Notes: generated from the letters alone by a model not told the origin. A stretch of 64,000 nt of DNA from Campylobacter concisus (GCF_001298465.1 NZ_CP012541.1:62001-126000); one strand, 5' to 3'. Counted from the stretch's first letter, positions 8,880 through 18,705 are shown. Numbers and translations are program-made.

Positions 8880-9773
8880 ATGAAAAAGATAATATTTTTT
8901 ATCGCATTAGTAAGCCTTGCTTTTGGTTTTAGCTTTGACATGGATAGCAAAAATGGAGCTATCCAAAACATAAAAGAGCTAGGTCTTAAAGATACGCTCA
9001 CTCTAAATTTGCAAAATGATAATGCAATAACTGGAGCTGACTACGATGAAGGCAAAAAGCAGTTCGCTCTTGTCTCAAACGACAATGAATTTTACATCGC
9101 AGATGAGAATTTAAAGCCTCTAAGTTATGCTAAGCACGACCGACATTTTATAATGGAGATGGAAGCAACAGTCGGAGCTACTTGGTACAAAAAAGAGCTT
9201 GGCATGATAAGTTACAACAAGACTTTTGTCTTCTATGAGCCAGCTAGTAACCTTAGTAAAGATGAGCAAAATAGCCAGTGGAGGCACCTATTGGCTGGAT
9301 ATGACGCGTGGAAGCTAAATGACCTTGGTAACAAGGGCAGATTTTCTACCATTAGATCAAAACAGCAGTACATCTTAGGCTGGGACTACCTAGAAAGTGA
9401 GAATAAATTTTTCACAGCTAGCGTGCCAAATGACGTTAGAGACTACTGGAGTGTCGCTATATTTGACGGCGACGATAAGATGATCTTAGAAGAATTTGTA
9501 CCAAAAGCTGGAGCAAATTTACAGCTAAAAGAGGGTAGAAATTTAAACAATTACTACATTACTGGCATCGACGTAGAGCCCGATGCGCTCTATCTTTTAA
9601 GCAAAAATTTCTCAACTATTTTAAAGTTAAATTTGACCACCAAAGAGATAGACGAGGCATTTAGTTTTAGTGGGGTAAACAACCCAAGAGCATTAGCGAT
9701 CAAAGATAATAAATTTTACATCTTCTCACGAGAAGACAAAGAGAATAAAGTTTTTATCTTTGAGATGAAATAG
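8880..9773 (+). CDS. Periplasmic beta-propeller partner of DsbI, copy 1
   Basis: This 297-residue protein has a signal peptide (MKKIIFFIALVSLAFGFS). Its repeating blade-like segments match the periplasmic C-terminal part of fused DsbI proteins. Examples are ITGADYDEGKKQFALVSND, YYITGIDVEPDALYLLSKN and PRALAIKDNKFYIFSRED. It follows dsbI by 11 bases and precedes the Tat-dependent oxidoreductase gene by 22 bases, so it sits in one apparent operon. It has no cysteine. It may present substrates or partners to DsbI; that role is inferred from the fusion in relatives. Confidence 0.75.
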   Translation: MKKIIFFIALVSLAFGFSFDMDSKNGAIQNIKELGLKDTLTLNLQNDNAITGADYDEGKKQFALVSNDNEFYIADENLKPLSYAKHDRHFIMEMEATVGATWYKKELGMISYNKTFVFYEPASNLSKDEQNSQWRHLLAGYDAWKLNDLGNKGRFSTIRSKQQYILGWDYLESENKFFTASVPNDVRDYWSVAIFDGDDKMILEEFVPKAGANLQLKEGRNLNNYYITGIDVEPDALYLLSKNFSTILKLNLTTKEIDEAFSFSGVNNPRALAIKDNKFYIFSREDKENKVFIFEMK

Positions 9774-9795
9774 CCATCAAATTTAAGGAGAAAAC

Positions 9796-12087
9796 ATGCA
9801 AAGACGTTCTTTCCTAAAAGGCACCGGAGCAGCTCTAGCAGCAGCTGGAACAGCTCCTAGTCTATTTGGTATGGAGCAATTTGAGGTGGATTTTAACCCA
9901 AAATCCTATAAGAACGAGGAAAATGTAGAGTACCACTACCTAACCTGTCCCAGAAACTGCCGTGACGCCTGTTCGATGATCGCTGAGATCAAAGACGGCA
10001 AAATGGTAAGCATAAAGGGCGATCCAAAACACCCTCTAACGCAAGGCACAGTCTGCGTCAAGGGTCACACCTACGCCATGCACCTATATAACGCCGACCG
10101 TATCATGCACCCTATGAAAAGAGTCGGCAAAAAGGGCGAAGGAAAATGGGAAAAGATAAGCTGGGATCAAGCCCTAAAAGAGATAGCTGCAAAGCTAACT
10201 GAGATAAAAGAGAAATTTGGCGGCGAGGCTTTGACTGAGTTTGTCTACTCTGGCAACGAAGGACATATCTCGAAAACTATCGCACCGGGAAATTTCTTTG
10301 AAAAATATGGAGCCACAAGGCTTGTTAGAAACCCTTGTGACTGGCCAAGATACGCGGGTACTCCTAGCGTTATAGGTACTGACTTCTCAAAAGATGCACT
10401 TGAGATCGATGAGAGTGATATGTACATTAGCTGGGGATCAAACGAAGCTTACACAGCCGTACACTGGATAAGATTTGCTCACCGCGTTAAAAAAAGAGGC
10501 GGAAAGATCATCGTTATAAATACGATAAGAATTCCTCTTGCAAACCAAGCTGATATGTTTATCCAGCTAAAACCATCTAGTGACCCTGCATTTTGTCTAG
10601 CGGTCTGTAAATTTTTAATAGAAGAAGATCTATATGATCATGAATTTGTAGAAAAATACACAACAGGCTTTGAAGATCTAGTGCACGAGTGCTCACTCTA
10701 TACCTATGGCGAGCTATCTGAGATGTGCGGAGCAAGTGTGGATCAGATAAAAGTCTTTGCTAGAGAGTACGCTCACGCAAAAGCACCAGCTATCATGCAC
10801 GGCGACGGCGGACAAAGACACTTTAACGGAGCAAGACTTGTTCGTGCGGTTACATTTTTACCAGTTTTAACTGGCGCCTTGACAAAGCTTGGTGGCGGAC
10901 TATTTTGGGCATATGTGCATGTAAAAGGCTGCTTTAATTTCGACAACTGTATGCCAGACCTATCTCCAAAAGATAAAGATGGCAAAAAGATAGAAAGACA
11001 GTAAGTAAGCTATATAGAATTTGGTAAAGGCATACAAAAAGAAAATCCAACATATCTTGACAAGCCTATAAACACGGTCATTAGAGCATGTATCAACTAC
11101 AACTCAAATTTAATGGTAACAGCGCCAAATACAAATTTGATCAAAAAACGCATAATGGACGATGACTTCTTCTTAGTTGTCCTTGATCCATATGATATCG
11201 ATACTTGCGACTATGCTGACTATGTGCTACCTGGTGTTACATTTATGGAGAGTGAGGATATCCAAAACGACCAAATTTCTGGATATGTTTGTTACAACGC
11301 TCAAAGTGTAAAACCTCTTGGCGAAGCTAAGACAAATTTAGAGTTCTTCAACGCTCTTGCAAAAGCGATGGGCTATACAGAAGAGTGCTTTAACTGGGAT
11401 AGCGAAACAGTTTGCAGACGCTTTTTGGATACAGAATTTGCCAAAAAACAAAACATCACCTATGAAAAACTAAAATCAGTCGGCTGGATCAAGCCATTTA
11501 GAACGCCTGAAACGATGAAAGATCAGTTCCCGTACTACCCTTATACACCAAAAGACAAACTAATATTTGGTACAAAGAGTGGAAAATGCGAGCTTTACTC
11601 ACAAACCTTTAAAGACGCAGGATATCATCCAGTAATAGACCTTGAAACTGACTGGGACTACTATGAAAAGAGCAATAAATTTGGAAAAGACTATCTCAAA
11701 AAATATCCGCTTTATTTCATGACGCCAGGTACTCAGCTCCAAGACAACTCAAACTGGGGCAATATGCCTTATATCCTAAAAAGGGTTATCGTTAAAGGCA
11801 ATGCTGAGTTATTTATGACACGTGAAGATATGGAGGCTCGCGGTATCAAAAACGGAGACACAGTTGAGGCAACAAATGAAAAGGGAACAGCCGTCTTTAC
11901 AGCAGTCGAGACAAATCAAATGAACCCAGGCATAGTCTATGCGTGGAACAACATCTGGGTAAAAGTGACTAAATCAAGAACTGGGGCAAATATACTTTGC
12001 TCTGATGGCGTTAGTGACCTAGGAAATGGCTCAACCTATACAGCTAGCTTTTGTGAAGTAAAAAAAGCAGCTAAACAAGAGATGTAA
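9796..12087 (+). pseudogene. Molybdopterin oxidoreductase catalytic subunit interrupted by one in-frame TAA
   Basis: One reading frame runs from 9796 to 12,087 (763 codons), broken only by a TAA at 11,002-11,004. Both sides are intact family sequence. The N-terminus has the Tat motif RRSFLKG. C51, C55, C59 and C87 form the 4Fe-4S site, and EFVYSGNEGH and RNPCDWPRYAG mark the cofactor region. The second half ends with the C-terminal cap, including PGTQLQDNSNWGNMPYIL. It belongs to the DMSO / polysulfide reductase superfamily; C189 in NPCDW may be the Mo ligand, but the substrate is unknown. The upstream piece alone (402 residues) would lack the second half of the pterin site. The downstream genes look intact, so the stop may be recent, a sequence error, or read through. 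Confidence 0.85.
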
Positions 12088-12098
12088 AGGGGTCTAAG

Positions 12099-12650
12099 AT
12101 GAAAAGAAAACAAGGTTTTTTATTTGATTATAACTTTTGTATAGGCTGCAAGGCTTGTGAAATTTCATGTCAAGTCTATCACAACCAAGATCCAGATATC
12201 AACTGGAGACATGTTGATGGCCTTATGATACACGAAGATGGCATAGAAAAAGAGATCTTTATAACTCACTCTTGCCATCACTGCGATGAGCCAGCCTGTA
12301 TGGATGTCTGCCCAGTTGGAGCATATATCAAGCTAGAAAATGGTGTCGTACAGCCACTTCATGATAAGTGCATAGGCTGTGGATACTGCTTGATGGCTTG
12401 CCCTTATGGCTCTATCACAAAAGGCAAGGACGGTAAAGCTCAAAAGTGCAATCTCTGCGCTGAAAAACTTGAGCGTGGCGAAGAGCCAGCTTGTGTAGCA
12501 GGCTGTCCGTGTGGAGTACTAAAACTGGTTGATAGCAACGTCAGCGACAGCGCTGGTATGCAAAAAGAGATGCCAGGCTTTAAGCACTTCTTTACCAAGC
12601 CAAACATCCGCTTTTATCCAAGAATGAAGCGAAACGAATTCATACACTAA
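12099..12650 (+). CDS. 4Fe-4S electron-transfer subunit (DmsB/PsrB-like)
   Basis: This 183-residue protein has four cysteine clusters: CIGCKACEISC at the N-terminus, SCHHCDEPACMDVCPVG, CIGCGYCLMACPYG, and CNLCAEKL with ACVAGCPCG. This is the layout of the four-cluster subunit that carries electrons between the membrane anchor and the molybdenum subunit. It has no Tat or Sec signal, so it would be exported with the Tat-bearing catalytic subunit. It starts 11 bases after the catalytic gene. Confidence 0.9.
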   Translation: MKRKQGFLFDYNFCIGCKACEISCQVYHNQDPDINWRHVDGLMIHEDGIEKEIFITHSCHHCDEPACMDVCPVGAYIKLENGVVQPLHDKCIGCGYCLMACPYGSITKGKDGKAQKCNLCAEKLERGEEPACVAGCPCGVLKLVDSNVSDSAGMQKEMPGFKHFFTKPNIRFYPRMKRNEFIH

Positions 12651-12660
12651 AGAGTAAAAG

Positions 12661-13299
12661 ATGGGTAAGATCAAAGAAAAGCTTAGCGTTAGCCTTAGTG
12701 TTGAAGACTTTTTAAGGCGATTTTTCTTAGTAGAGCTTAGAGAGCAAAATTTAGATGAGCTCATAAGCCTAAGCCTTAATTTTAGTGATAAATTTAAAAA
12801 TCACAACTTCATACTTTGGCTAAATAAGTGCAAAGATGATCTAAATTTGCTAGACGAGCTAAGATATGAATTTAACAGGCTTTTTGTAGGGCCAAGACAC
12901 CCAAAAGCTGAGCCATATGAGTCGGTTTATTTTGATTATAAAACGATGTTTGGCGAGAAGACTATGCAGGTGCGAAGCTTTTATGAAAGCTCTGGACTAA
13001 AGCTTAGTAAAGAGCAGTTTGATAAATTTCCAGATGACTTCATCGGATACGAGCTGCAATACCTTTACTTTCTAAGTTTCAATGCCTTACAAGCAGACGA
13101 AAAAGAGAAAATGGATGAAATTTTACATAAAAAATATGACTTCATCCGCACTCATCCGTTTGAGTGGTTTTATAAATTTAGCTCTCGCTGTAAGGAAGCT
13201 ACAAATTTAGAAGCTTATGTGAGCTTTGCTGATTTTTTAAATTTATATCTTGAAAACGAGATAGAGCAATCAAGAGCTCTTCTAACTTTTAAGAGTTAA
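12661..13299 (+). CDS. TorD/DmsD-family maturation chaperone
   Basis: This 212-residue, largely helical cytoplasmic protein carries the family pattern YEFNRLFVGPRHPKAEPYESVY (in two pieces: EFNRLFVGP and PYESVYFD). Such chaperones bind the Tat signal of molybdoenzymes and hold them until the cofactor is inserted. It lies 10 bases after the Fe-S subunit and 10 before the membrane anchor. Composition here is AT-rich, about 25% G+C in the block at 12,781, in contrast to the next gene. Confidence 0.85.
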   Translation: MGKIKEKLSVSLSVEDFLRRFFLVELREQNLDELISLSLNFSDKFKNHNFILWLNKCKDDLNLLDELRYEFNRLFVGPRHPKAEPYESVYFDYKTMFGEKTMQVRSFYESSGLKLSKEQFDKFPDDFIGYELQYLYFLSFNALQADEKEKMDEILHKKYDFIRTHPFEWFYKFSSRCKEATNLEAYVSFADFLNLYLENEIEQSRALLTFKS

Positions 13300-13309
13300 A
13301 GGATAGATA

Positions 13310-14197
13310 ATGGAACAAACAACTTGGGGATGGCTCATAGTCATCTATCTATTTTTGGGCGGTTTAGGCGCCGGGGCATTTTTGTGCTCGGCTTTGGCTT
13401 ATAAGGGCTTTTTGGGCTCGTTAAACGAGAGATTTTATAAATTCGGCTTTCTGCTAGCACCCGTTGCGGTAATAATAGGAACTGCGCTTTTGCTATTTGA
13501 CTTGGCACCGAGCGCTGCTATAAATCCTATTAAAATTTTACAGCTCTATACGCGCCCGGTTTCGATGATGAGCATAGGTACGTATCTACTTACGTTTTTC
13601 ATCATAGTCAGCGTTTTGGTGCTTTTGCAGATCAAAAAGAGCGGTAAAATTTGCGACATGATGCTCACGCTCGGAGCCATTCTGGCGCTTGGAGTGATGG
13701 GATATACGGGGCTACTACTTTACGTCGTAAAGGCGATTCCGCTTTGGGCTAGCGTGTGGCTGCCGATTTTATTTACGATCTCTGCGATTTCTACGGGGCT
13801 TAGTGCAAATGCCGCCGCTACGCTAAATGCGGGGTACGGGCTAAGCCACTGCGCGCATAAATTTCACGTCGTTTTAGTCGCACTTGAGATTGTTGCGGTG
13901 CTAGCGCTATTTGCTAGCGTGAGAAGCGAGGCTGCGGGCATGGCTAGCGTGACTAAGATAGTTAGCGGCCCGCTTGCGCCGATGTTTTGGATAGGCTTTG
14001 TCGTATTTGGGCTTGCTTTGCCGCTGCTAGGCGGAAGCAAATTTATGCTTCGCAGCTGCAGCGTGAATGCAGACGGCAGCGTCTGCGCGCACGGCAGCGA
14101 GGAGGTAAAAAGCTGCGTTTATAACGAATATGGCGTACTTGTGGGCGGCTTCTGCCTAAGGGCGTTTATCGTGCTCGGCGCGGTATATATATTTTAG
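13310..14197 (+). CDS. NrfD/PsrC-like membrane anchor subunit
   Basis: This 295-residue protein has about eight hydrophobic helices. It begins with WGWLIVIYLFLGGLGAGAF, typical of NrfD-type quinol dehydrogenase subunits that link the quinone pool to the Fe-S subunit. A C-terminal insert (NADGSVCAHGSEEVKSCVY) adds several cysteines. The first 50 bases look like the upstream genes, but the rest is much richer in G+C: my counts for three 60-base blocks are 27, 35 and 37 G or C. The 3' part may therefore have been exchanged with a homologue from a higher-GC relative. Confidence 0.85.
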   Translation: MEQTTWGWLIVIYLFLGGLGAGAFLCSALAYKGFLGSLNERFYKFGFLLAPVAVIIGTALLLFDLAPSAAINPIKILQLYTRPVSMMSIGTYLLTFFIIVSVLVLLQIKKSGKICDMMLTLGAILALGVMGYTGLLLYVVKAIPLWASVWLPILFTISAISTGLSANAAATLNAGYGLSHCAHKFHVVLVALEIVAVLALFASVRSEAAGMASVTKIVSGPLAPMFWIGFVVFGLALPLLGGSKFMLRSCSVNADGSVCAHGSEEVKSCVYNEYGVLVGGFCLRAFIVLGAVYIF

Positions 14198-14220
14198 TTT
14201 CTCCCTTTTTCTGATACTTG

Positions 14221-14240
14221 GGTCGGATGAAAGTCCGACC
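14221..14240 (+). terminator. Hairpin ending the oxidoreductase operon
   Basis: GGTCGGA and TCCGACC form a seven-base stem with a six-base loop, 24 bases after the stop. The tail is AT-rich (TATTAAAATATCTT) rather than a pure T-run, so termination strength is uncertain. Confidence 0.5.
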
Positions 14241-14310
14241 TATTAAAATATCTTAAAAATATTTTTAAAAGATTCGATAAAATACGTAAATACTTTATTT
14301 AGGAATAAAC

Positions 14311-17019
14311 ATGGATTTTGAGGACCAAATATTAAGAACTTGTGAAAATATAGATAAAAATCTTGCGAACAACAAATTGTGTGACGAGCGAGGATTTGTT
14401 AGCCAAGCTATCTTATCTCAGCTTAGAAATTTAGTAGAGTATATTTTTCAAAAAATTCACTCTAGTGAAGAAAAAATAGATACCAATGAGTATCAGCAGA
14501 CAATTAATGAAAATGCTATTAAATATATCAAATCAAAGGGCGGAAATTTTACTTTTTTAATTCGTTTCCATAATTTTTTAGATAAATCTGTCTCGCATTA
14601 CACACTTAGTGAAAATTCATCCGAACGTTTAATGCTTAAGTATTTTATGTATTTGGTCGAGTGTAAAAATTTTTTAAGAGAGCGATACAATATTGAAGTA
14701 CTTAGAAATCTTGACAAATTCCCGCTTAATTTAGATAAGAAATTTATGGAATACTATGAAAAAATTGTAGAAAAGATAGAAAATAAAAATGTTTTAAGTA
14801 ATTCCGGCAAAGAAAGCAATGCTTACTATGTGACAAAGGTAAAGCCCTTTATAGTAAAAGAACAAATTTATTATGAGGTAACATTTGTTAATGCTGTTGA
14901 TACTTTTAGCAAATTTGATAAACTAATTGCATTTTGTAAATTTAGAATTTTTGATAATTATACTGTCAATTTATGGATTCGTAATGAAAATATAGAAATT
15001 CTAAACAAATCACTACAGGTAAAAATCATTGACAGTTGGGAAGTTTCTATTAGACCAGCTGAACTGCAAAATTTTGGTAAGATTTTTGAATGTAGTCAAA
15101 AAATAAATAGAACAAGCGAATATAAAGAATTAATGCAATTTTTGACACGTAAGAAAATTAGCCTAGTCGATTTGATTGATAGTTATGATTACCAAGATAT
15201 AAAAAGAAACATTATTTCTAAAGGACAAGTTTCGCATATTTTTGATATTTTAGATAAGGCAAAGGCAGTTACCAAAGATGGTAGAAATACAATTAGGTAT
15301 TTACTGCACAACTTACGTAATCAAGTAATAAAAAAGCAACTTCCAAATAATGAAGATAGATGCCTATCAGATTTAAAGCTAAATTCAAAATGCCTTCCAT
15401 TTGAGGAAATGCCGTTTGCTACATCTTTAATAAATCACAATCCTAGCTTTTATGATTTGTTAGAATGTATGGATACAAGCAGAAGAGAGCATGAATTATT
15501 TGCTAGGGCAGTAAAAAGTAGGATTGAAAATAGCGGAAGCTTATTTGTTGATAAAAAGGAATTTAATTTTAACAATATAGATAATCTAAGATCTCAATTT
15601 AACTCAAAATTATGGCCAGGAAATAAAAACAATCCCAAAGGGCATACCGGTAGGAGAATTGAGGAATTTCAAAGTCACTTTTATATCAAAGAGTATGTCG
15701 AAAAATCTATCGAAATTATTGATGGGCTTGACAAATTGACACAGAGCGGTATTCAAAACTACTCAAATTCTGTAAAAGAGTGGATAAAGAACAATTTGAC
15801 GCTAATTGATGATAAAGAAAAAGAAAATATTGTTATTAATCTATTTGAGAAATCAAAAGTCGCCTTGATTTATGGCGCAGCCGGTACTGGTAAAACGACT
15901 TTAATTGATTACGTATCACAATTTTTTAAAGAAAATAGTAAAATATTTTTAGCCAATACAAATACTGCTGTAGATAATTTAAAAAGACGTATTGCTGCGA
16001 GCTCAAAAAGTGAATTTAAAACAGTTGCTAAATTAATAGCTGGTACAGACACAAAATGCGATGTTTTAATTATCGATGAATGTAGTACAATAAGTAATGA
16101 TGATATGCAAAAAGTACTTAATAAAGTAAAATTTGAGCTCATTCTCTTAGTAGGAGACATATATCAGATAGAAGCGATATCATTTGGCAATTGGTTTAAA
16201 ATCGCTCAGAGCTTTCTTGATAAAGCAACTTTTACATTAGAAAAAACATATAGAACAAAAGATAAAAAACTTTTAAAACTTTGGGATGAAGTAAGAAGTT
16301 TTGGTGATTGTATTAGTGAAATTCTACAAAGAGAAAGCTATTCGCAAAAATTAGAAGATTTAAGTTTTGAAGCTAGTGATGATGAGATTGTTTTATGTCT
16401 TAATTACGATGGATTATATGGTATTAATAACCTAAATACTATTTTGCAAGAAAACAATAAAGCAAAAGCTGTAGAATGGGGTCTTCATAGATATAAGATC
16501 GGCGATCCTATTTTGTTTAATGAGGTAGAAAGATTTAAACCACTTATTTACAATAATATGAAAGGAAAAATTGTTAATATTGAGCTTGAAGAAAAACGAA
16601 TTTGGTTTAGCATCGAACTTGAAAAATCAATAACTGGACTAGATGCACAAAAGTATGATTTTGAGTTATTGGAGAATAGCGATAAATCGGTGATAAAATT
16701 TTATGTTAATCAATACGGAACGGCTGATGAGGAGGGGAATCCTGAAAATAATGATGAAGAAACTGTTGTGCCGTTCCATGTGGCATACGCCATTTCAATT
16801 CATAAAGCACAAGGTTTGGAGTACAAAACTGTAAAAGTAGTAATAAGTAGCGAAGTTGATGAAATGATAACGCATAATATTTTTTATACAGCAATAACCA
16901 GAGCGAAGGAAAATCTACAAATATATTGGTCACCGGAAGTCGAAAAGAAAATTCTAGAAAGCTTCAAAAAAAGAAACAGCAATAAAGATATTGATTTTTT
17001 GCAGAAATTAAAGAAATAA
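14311..17019 (+). CDS. RecD-like SF1 DNA helicase with a long N-terminal region
   Basis: This 902-residue protein carries a C-terminal superfamily-1 helicase. Motif I is ALIYGAAGTGKTTLID (about residues 512-527), motif II is VLIIDECSTIS, motif III is LVGDIYQIEAIS, and motif IV-like is EKTYRTKDKKLL. Motifs V/VI are AYAISIHKAQGLEYKTVKV and YTAITRAKENLQIYW, the UvrD_C_2/RecD pattern. The first 500 residues are helical and unrecognised. The gene is strongly AT-rich and sits alone between two GC-richer blocks. Large RecD-like helicases of this shape occur in bacterial defence islands, so an anti-phage role is possible but unproven. Confidence 0.8.
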   Translation: MDFEDQILRTCENIDKNLANNKLCDERGFVSQAILSQLRNLVEYIFQKIHSSEEKIDTNEYQQTINENAIKYIKSKGGNFTFLIRFHNFLDKSVSHYTLSENSSERLMLKYFMYLVECKNFLRERYNIEVLRNLDKFPLNLDKKFMEYYEKIVEKIENKNVLSNSGKESNAYYVTKVKPFIVKEQIYYEVTFVNAVDTFSKFDKLIAFCKFRIFDNYTVNLWIRNENIEILNKSLQVKIIDSWEVSIRPAELQNFGKIFECSQKINRTSEYKELMQFLTRKKISLVDLIDSYDYQDIKRNIISKGQVSHIFDILDKAKAVTKDGRNTIRYLLHNLRNQVIKKQLPNNEDRCLSDLKLNSKCLPFEEMPFATSLINHNPSFYDLLECMDTSRREHELFARAVKSRIENSGSLFVDKKEFNFNNIDNLRSQFNSKLWPGNKNNPKGHTGRRIEEFQSHFYIKEYVEKSIEIIDGLDKLTQSGIQNYSNSVKEWIKNNLTLIDDKEKENIVINLFEKSKVALIYGAAGTGKTTLIDYVSQFFKENSKIFLANTNTAVDNLKRRIAASSKSEFKTVAKLIAGTDTKCDVLIIDECSTISNDDMQKVLNKVKFELILLVGDIYQIEAISFGNWFKIAQSFLDKATFTLEKTYRTKDKKLLKLWDEVRSFGDCISEILQRESYSQKLEDLSFEASDDEIVLCLNYDGLYGINNLNTILQENNKAKAVEWGLHRYKIGDPILFNEVERFKPLIYNNMKGKIVNIELEEKRIWFSIELEKSITGLDAQKYDFELLENSDKSVIKFYVNQYGTADEEGNPENNDEETVVPFHVAYAISIHKAQGLEYKTVKVVISSEVDEMITHNIFYTAITRAKENLQIYWSPEVEKKILESFKKRNSNKDIDFLQKLKK

Positions 17020-17039
17020 AAGCCGCCCAAAGACGGCTT
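17020..17039. terminator. Shared bidirectional terminator
   Basis: AAGCCG and CGGCTT form a six-base stem between the convergent helicase and propeller genes, and the stem touches the helicase stop codon. AAATTTTA follows on the plus strand and TTATTTCTTTAATTTC on the minus strand, so it may serve both transcripts. Confidence 0.6.
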
Positions 17040-17044
17040 AAATT

Positions 17045-17932
17045 TTATCTCTCGAAAATAAAAATTTTATTCACACCGTCCTCTCTGGACGCGACGTAGA
17101 ATTTACTTTCTTTGATAGCGAGCGCATGGGCATCGCTCGTACCTTCAAAGCTATAAACCTCCACGATCTTTCTGCTGCGCGGATCGAGCTTTAGGATGCT
17201 TGAGTATTGCTTTGAGAGAAGATAAACAAACTCGCCTTGCGCATCCATACCCGTGATATAGTAGTCGTTTATATCCCTGCCGTCCTTTACGCCGAGAGCC
17301 TCATCGAAGCTCGGCACGAACTCGGTCGAGAGCATGTTGTCGGCATCGCTAAAGCTCGCTATGCTCCAGCTTTGCTTTATGTTATCCGGCACGCTAGCGA
17401 TGAAAAACTCGCCGTAGAAATCCGAGTGATCCCACGAAAGGATGAACTGCTGTTTGGCGCGCACAGTGGAGTAGCGGTCCTTGAAATCGAGCGTGAAATT
17501 TTCGTATCCGTCGTGCAGATAGCGCCACGCTTTGTTCGCTTCCTCTTTACTTTGATTCGGTGCAGGCTTGAAAAACTCATAGGTTTTATTATAGCTCATG
17601 AGCCCTACCGAGCCTTTAAAAAAACTCGCTGCGACGGTCTCCTCCATTTGGATTATCCAATCGGGTGTGCTTCGTAGATAGTTTTTTACGGTTTTTAGCT
17701 CGCCATCCATTTCGTAGAGCTCGAATTTTAGCGTACCGAGCAAGAAGTTTCCGCTTGCCGCGTCGTAGTCAAGCCCTGTGACGGGATTATTGTTGTTTAA
17801 ATTTGGCGTTATCTCGCCGATTTTGCGTAGCGGCGTTAAATTTACCACTGCGCCATCCGCAGGATTTAGATTAAACTCACCGCCCAGCGCCAGTGCAGCG
17901 CACAAAAGGGTTAAATTTAGAAATCTTTTCAT
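17045..17932 (-). CDS. Periplasmic beta-propeller partner of DsbI, copy 2
   Basis: This protein of about 295 residues is homologous along its length to the one at 8880-9773. Shared blocks include NNNPVTGLDYD, LMSYNKTYEFF, RAKQQFILSWD, DYYITGMD and HALAIKESKFYVASRED. I place the start at the ATG at 17,932 because GAGG precedes it by six bases and the product begins with a clean signal peptide (MKRFLNLTLLCAALALGGEF). An in-frame GTG at 17,944 is the alternative. The gene follows dsbI copy 2 by eight bases. It is much GC-richer than copy 1 (35 of 60 bases at 17,281). Confidence 0.75.
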   Translation of the reverse strand: MKRFLNLTLLCAALALGGEFNLNPADGAVVNLTPLRKIGEITPNLNNNNPVTGLDYDAASGNFLLGTLKFELYEMDGELKTVKNYLRSTPDWIIQMEETVAASFFKGSVGLMSYNKTYEFFKPAPNQSKEEANKAWRYLHDGYENFTLDFKDRYSTVRAKQQFILSWDHSDFYGEFFIASVPDNIKQSWSIASFSDADNMLSTEFVPSFDEALGVKDGRDINDYYITGMDAQGEFVYLLSKQYSSILKLDPRSRKIVEVYSFEGTSDAHALAIKESKFYVASREDGVNKIFIFER

Positions 17933-17940
17933 CTTCAGCC

Positions 17941-18696
17941 TCACTTCGGTAAATTCGGTAGTTTTGGATTCCAGCTTTCGCGAAAATCAATTTCGGTTTC
18001 TTCCCAGTGATCAAGCTCCCAAAACCACTTTGACGGATCGATGCTCATGCGCGAAGGCGTCGCGGAGGCTAGATAGGGCGGAGGGCCTGCCGTGATGAAA
18101 GCCTGGATGCAGTTAAAAGCCATGATGATAGCAAAGGCCACCACGGCTATCTTGCCTAGCGCAAATTTGGGTAAAACCGCGCCGTATGCGCCCTCTTCGC
18201 TTTTTTGCATTATTTTACCTACGTTTTTGCCTAGCAGCAAAATCACACCCAAAAATATAATGACGCAAAAATGTACCACTACGACCCAAAACTGCGTGTG
18301 TGCGCCTAAAATTTCAAGCCCGAAGCCTTGCTTGATGTCGAGGTAGCCGCCGCCCGTGCCGTCAAGGCTATAGTGTAAAAAGCCGTCGTAAAGCCCAAGG
18401 CACGCTAAAAAGAGGATTGCAGCGAGGTATTTGACCTTAAAGCCGTATCTAACGATAACTAGCGCCATAAACGAGATCGCTACCATGCAAAATCTCTCAT
18501 GCCAACACATAATACAGGGACTATCGCCCATACCAAAGCCCAAAACAAGGCATGCGATACCTACTGGCAAAGCGATGAGAGCGAGCGCCGCGAGGGCAAA
18601 AAGGTTGAAAAATAGCTTCTCATCATCGCCCCAGCCCGCAGAAATTTCGGTGCTGCGGGTGAAGCTTTGAGACATTTTATCTTGCATACTTTCCAT
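17941..18696 (-). CDS. dsbI: DsbI-type (DsbB family) thiol oxidoreductase, copy 2
   Basis: This 251-residue membrane protein is nearly colinear with copy 1. It has the CIMC motif (DSPCIMCWHERF), the same cysteine-free second loop (HYSLDGTGGGYLDIKQGFG) and the same tail (MSIDPSKWFWELDHW). It has a longer soluble N-terminus (about 30 residues) than copy 1. AGGAG lies seven bases before the ATG. It is encoded between dba copy 2 and propeller copy 2 in the same order as cassette 1, but on the opposite strand. Confidence 0.85.
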   Translation of the reverse strand: MESMQDKMSQSFTRSTEISAGWGDDEKLFFNLFALAALALIALPVGIACLVLGFGMGDSPCIMCWHERFCMVAISFMALVIVRYGFKVKYLAAILFLACLGLYDGFLHYSLDGTGGGYLDIKQGFGLEILGAHTQFWVVVVHFCVIIFLGVILLLGKNVGKIMQKSEEGAYGAVLPKFALGKIAVVAFAIIMAFNCIQAFITAGPPPYLASATPSRMSIDPSKWFWELDHWEETEIDFRESWNPKLPNLPK

Positions 18697-18705
18697 CGCT
18701 CGCTC

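Noticed and set aside
10245-10427. Open frame on the minus strand inside the molybdenum oxidoreductase gene
   Set aside because: It lies wholly inside a strong coding frame on the other strand, has no ribosome site and has no recognisable product.
11002-11004. Stop-codon recoding such as selenocysteine at the internal stop of the oxidoreductase
   Set aside because: The stop is TAA, not TGA, and I see no selenocysteine insertion structure just downstream. A mutation or sequence error is simpler.
17237-17677. Plus-strand open frame of 146 codons opposite the second propeller gene
   Set aside because: It is antisense to a well-supported gene in a GC-rich block where stops are rarer by chance, and it has no family features.
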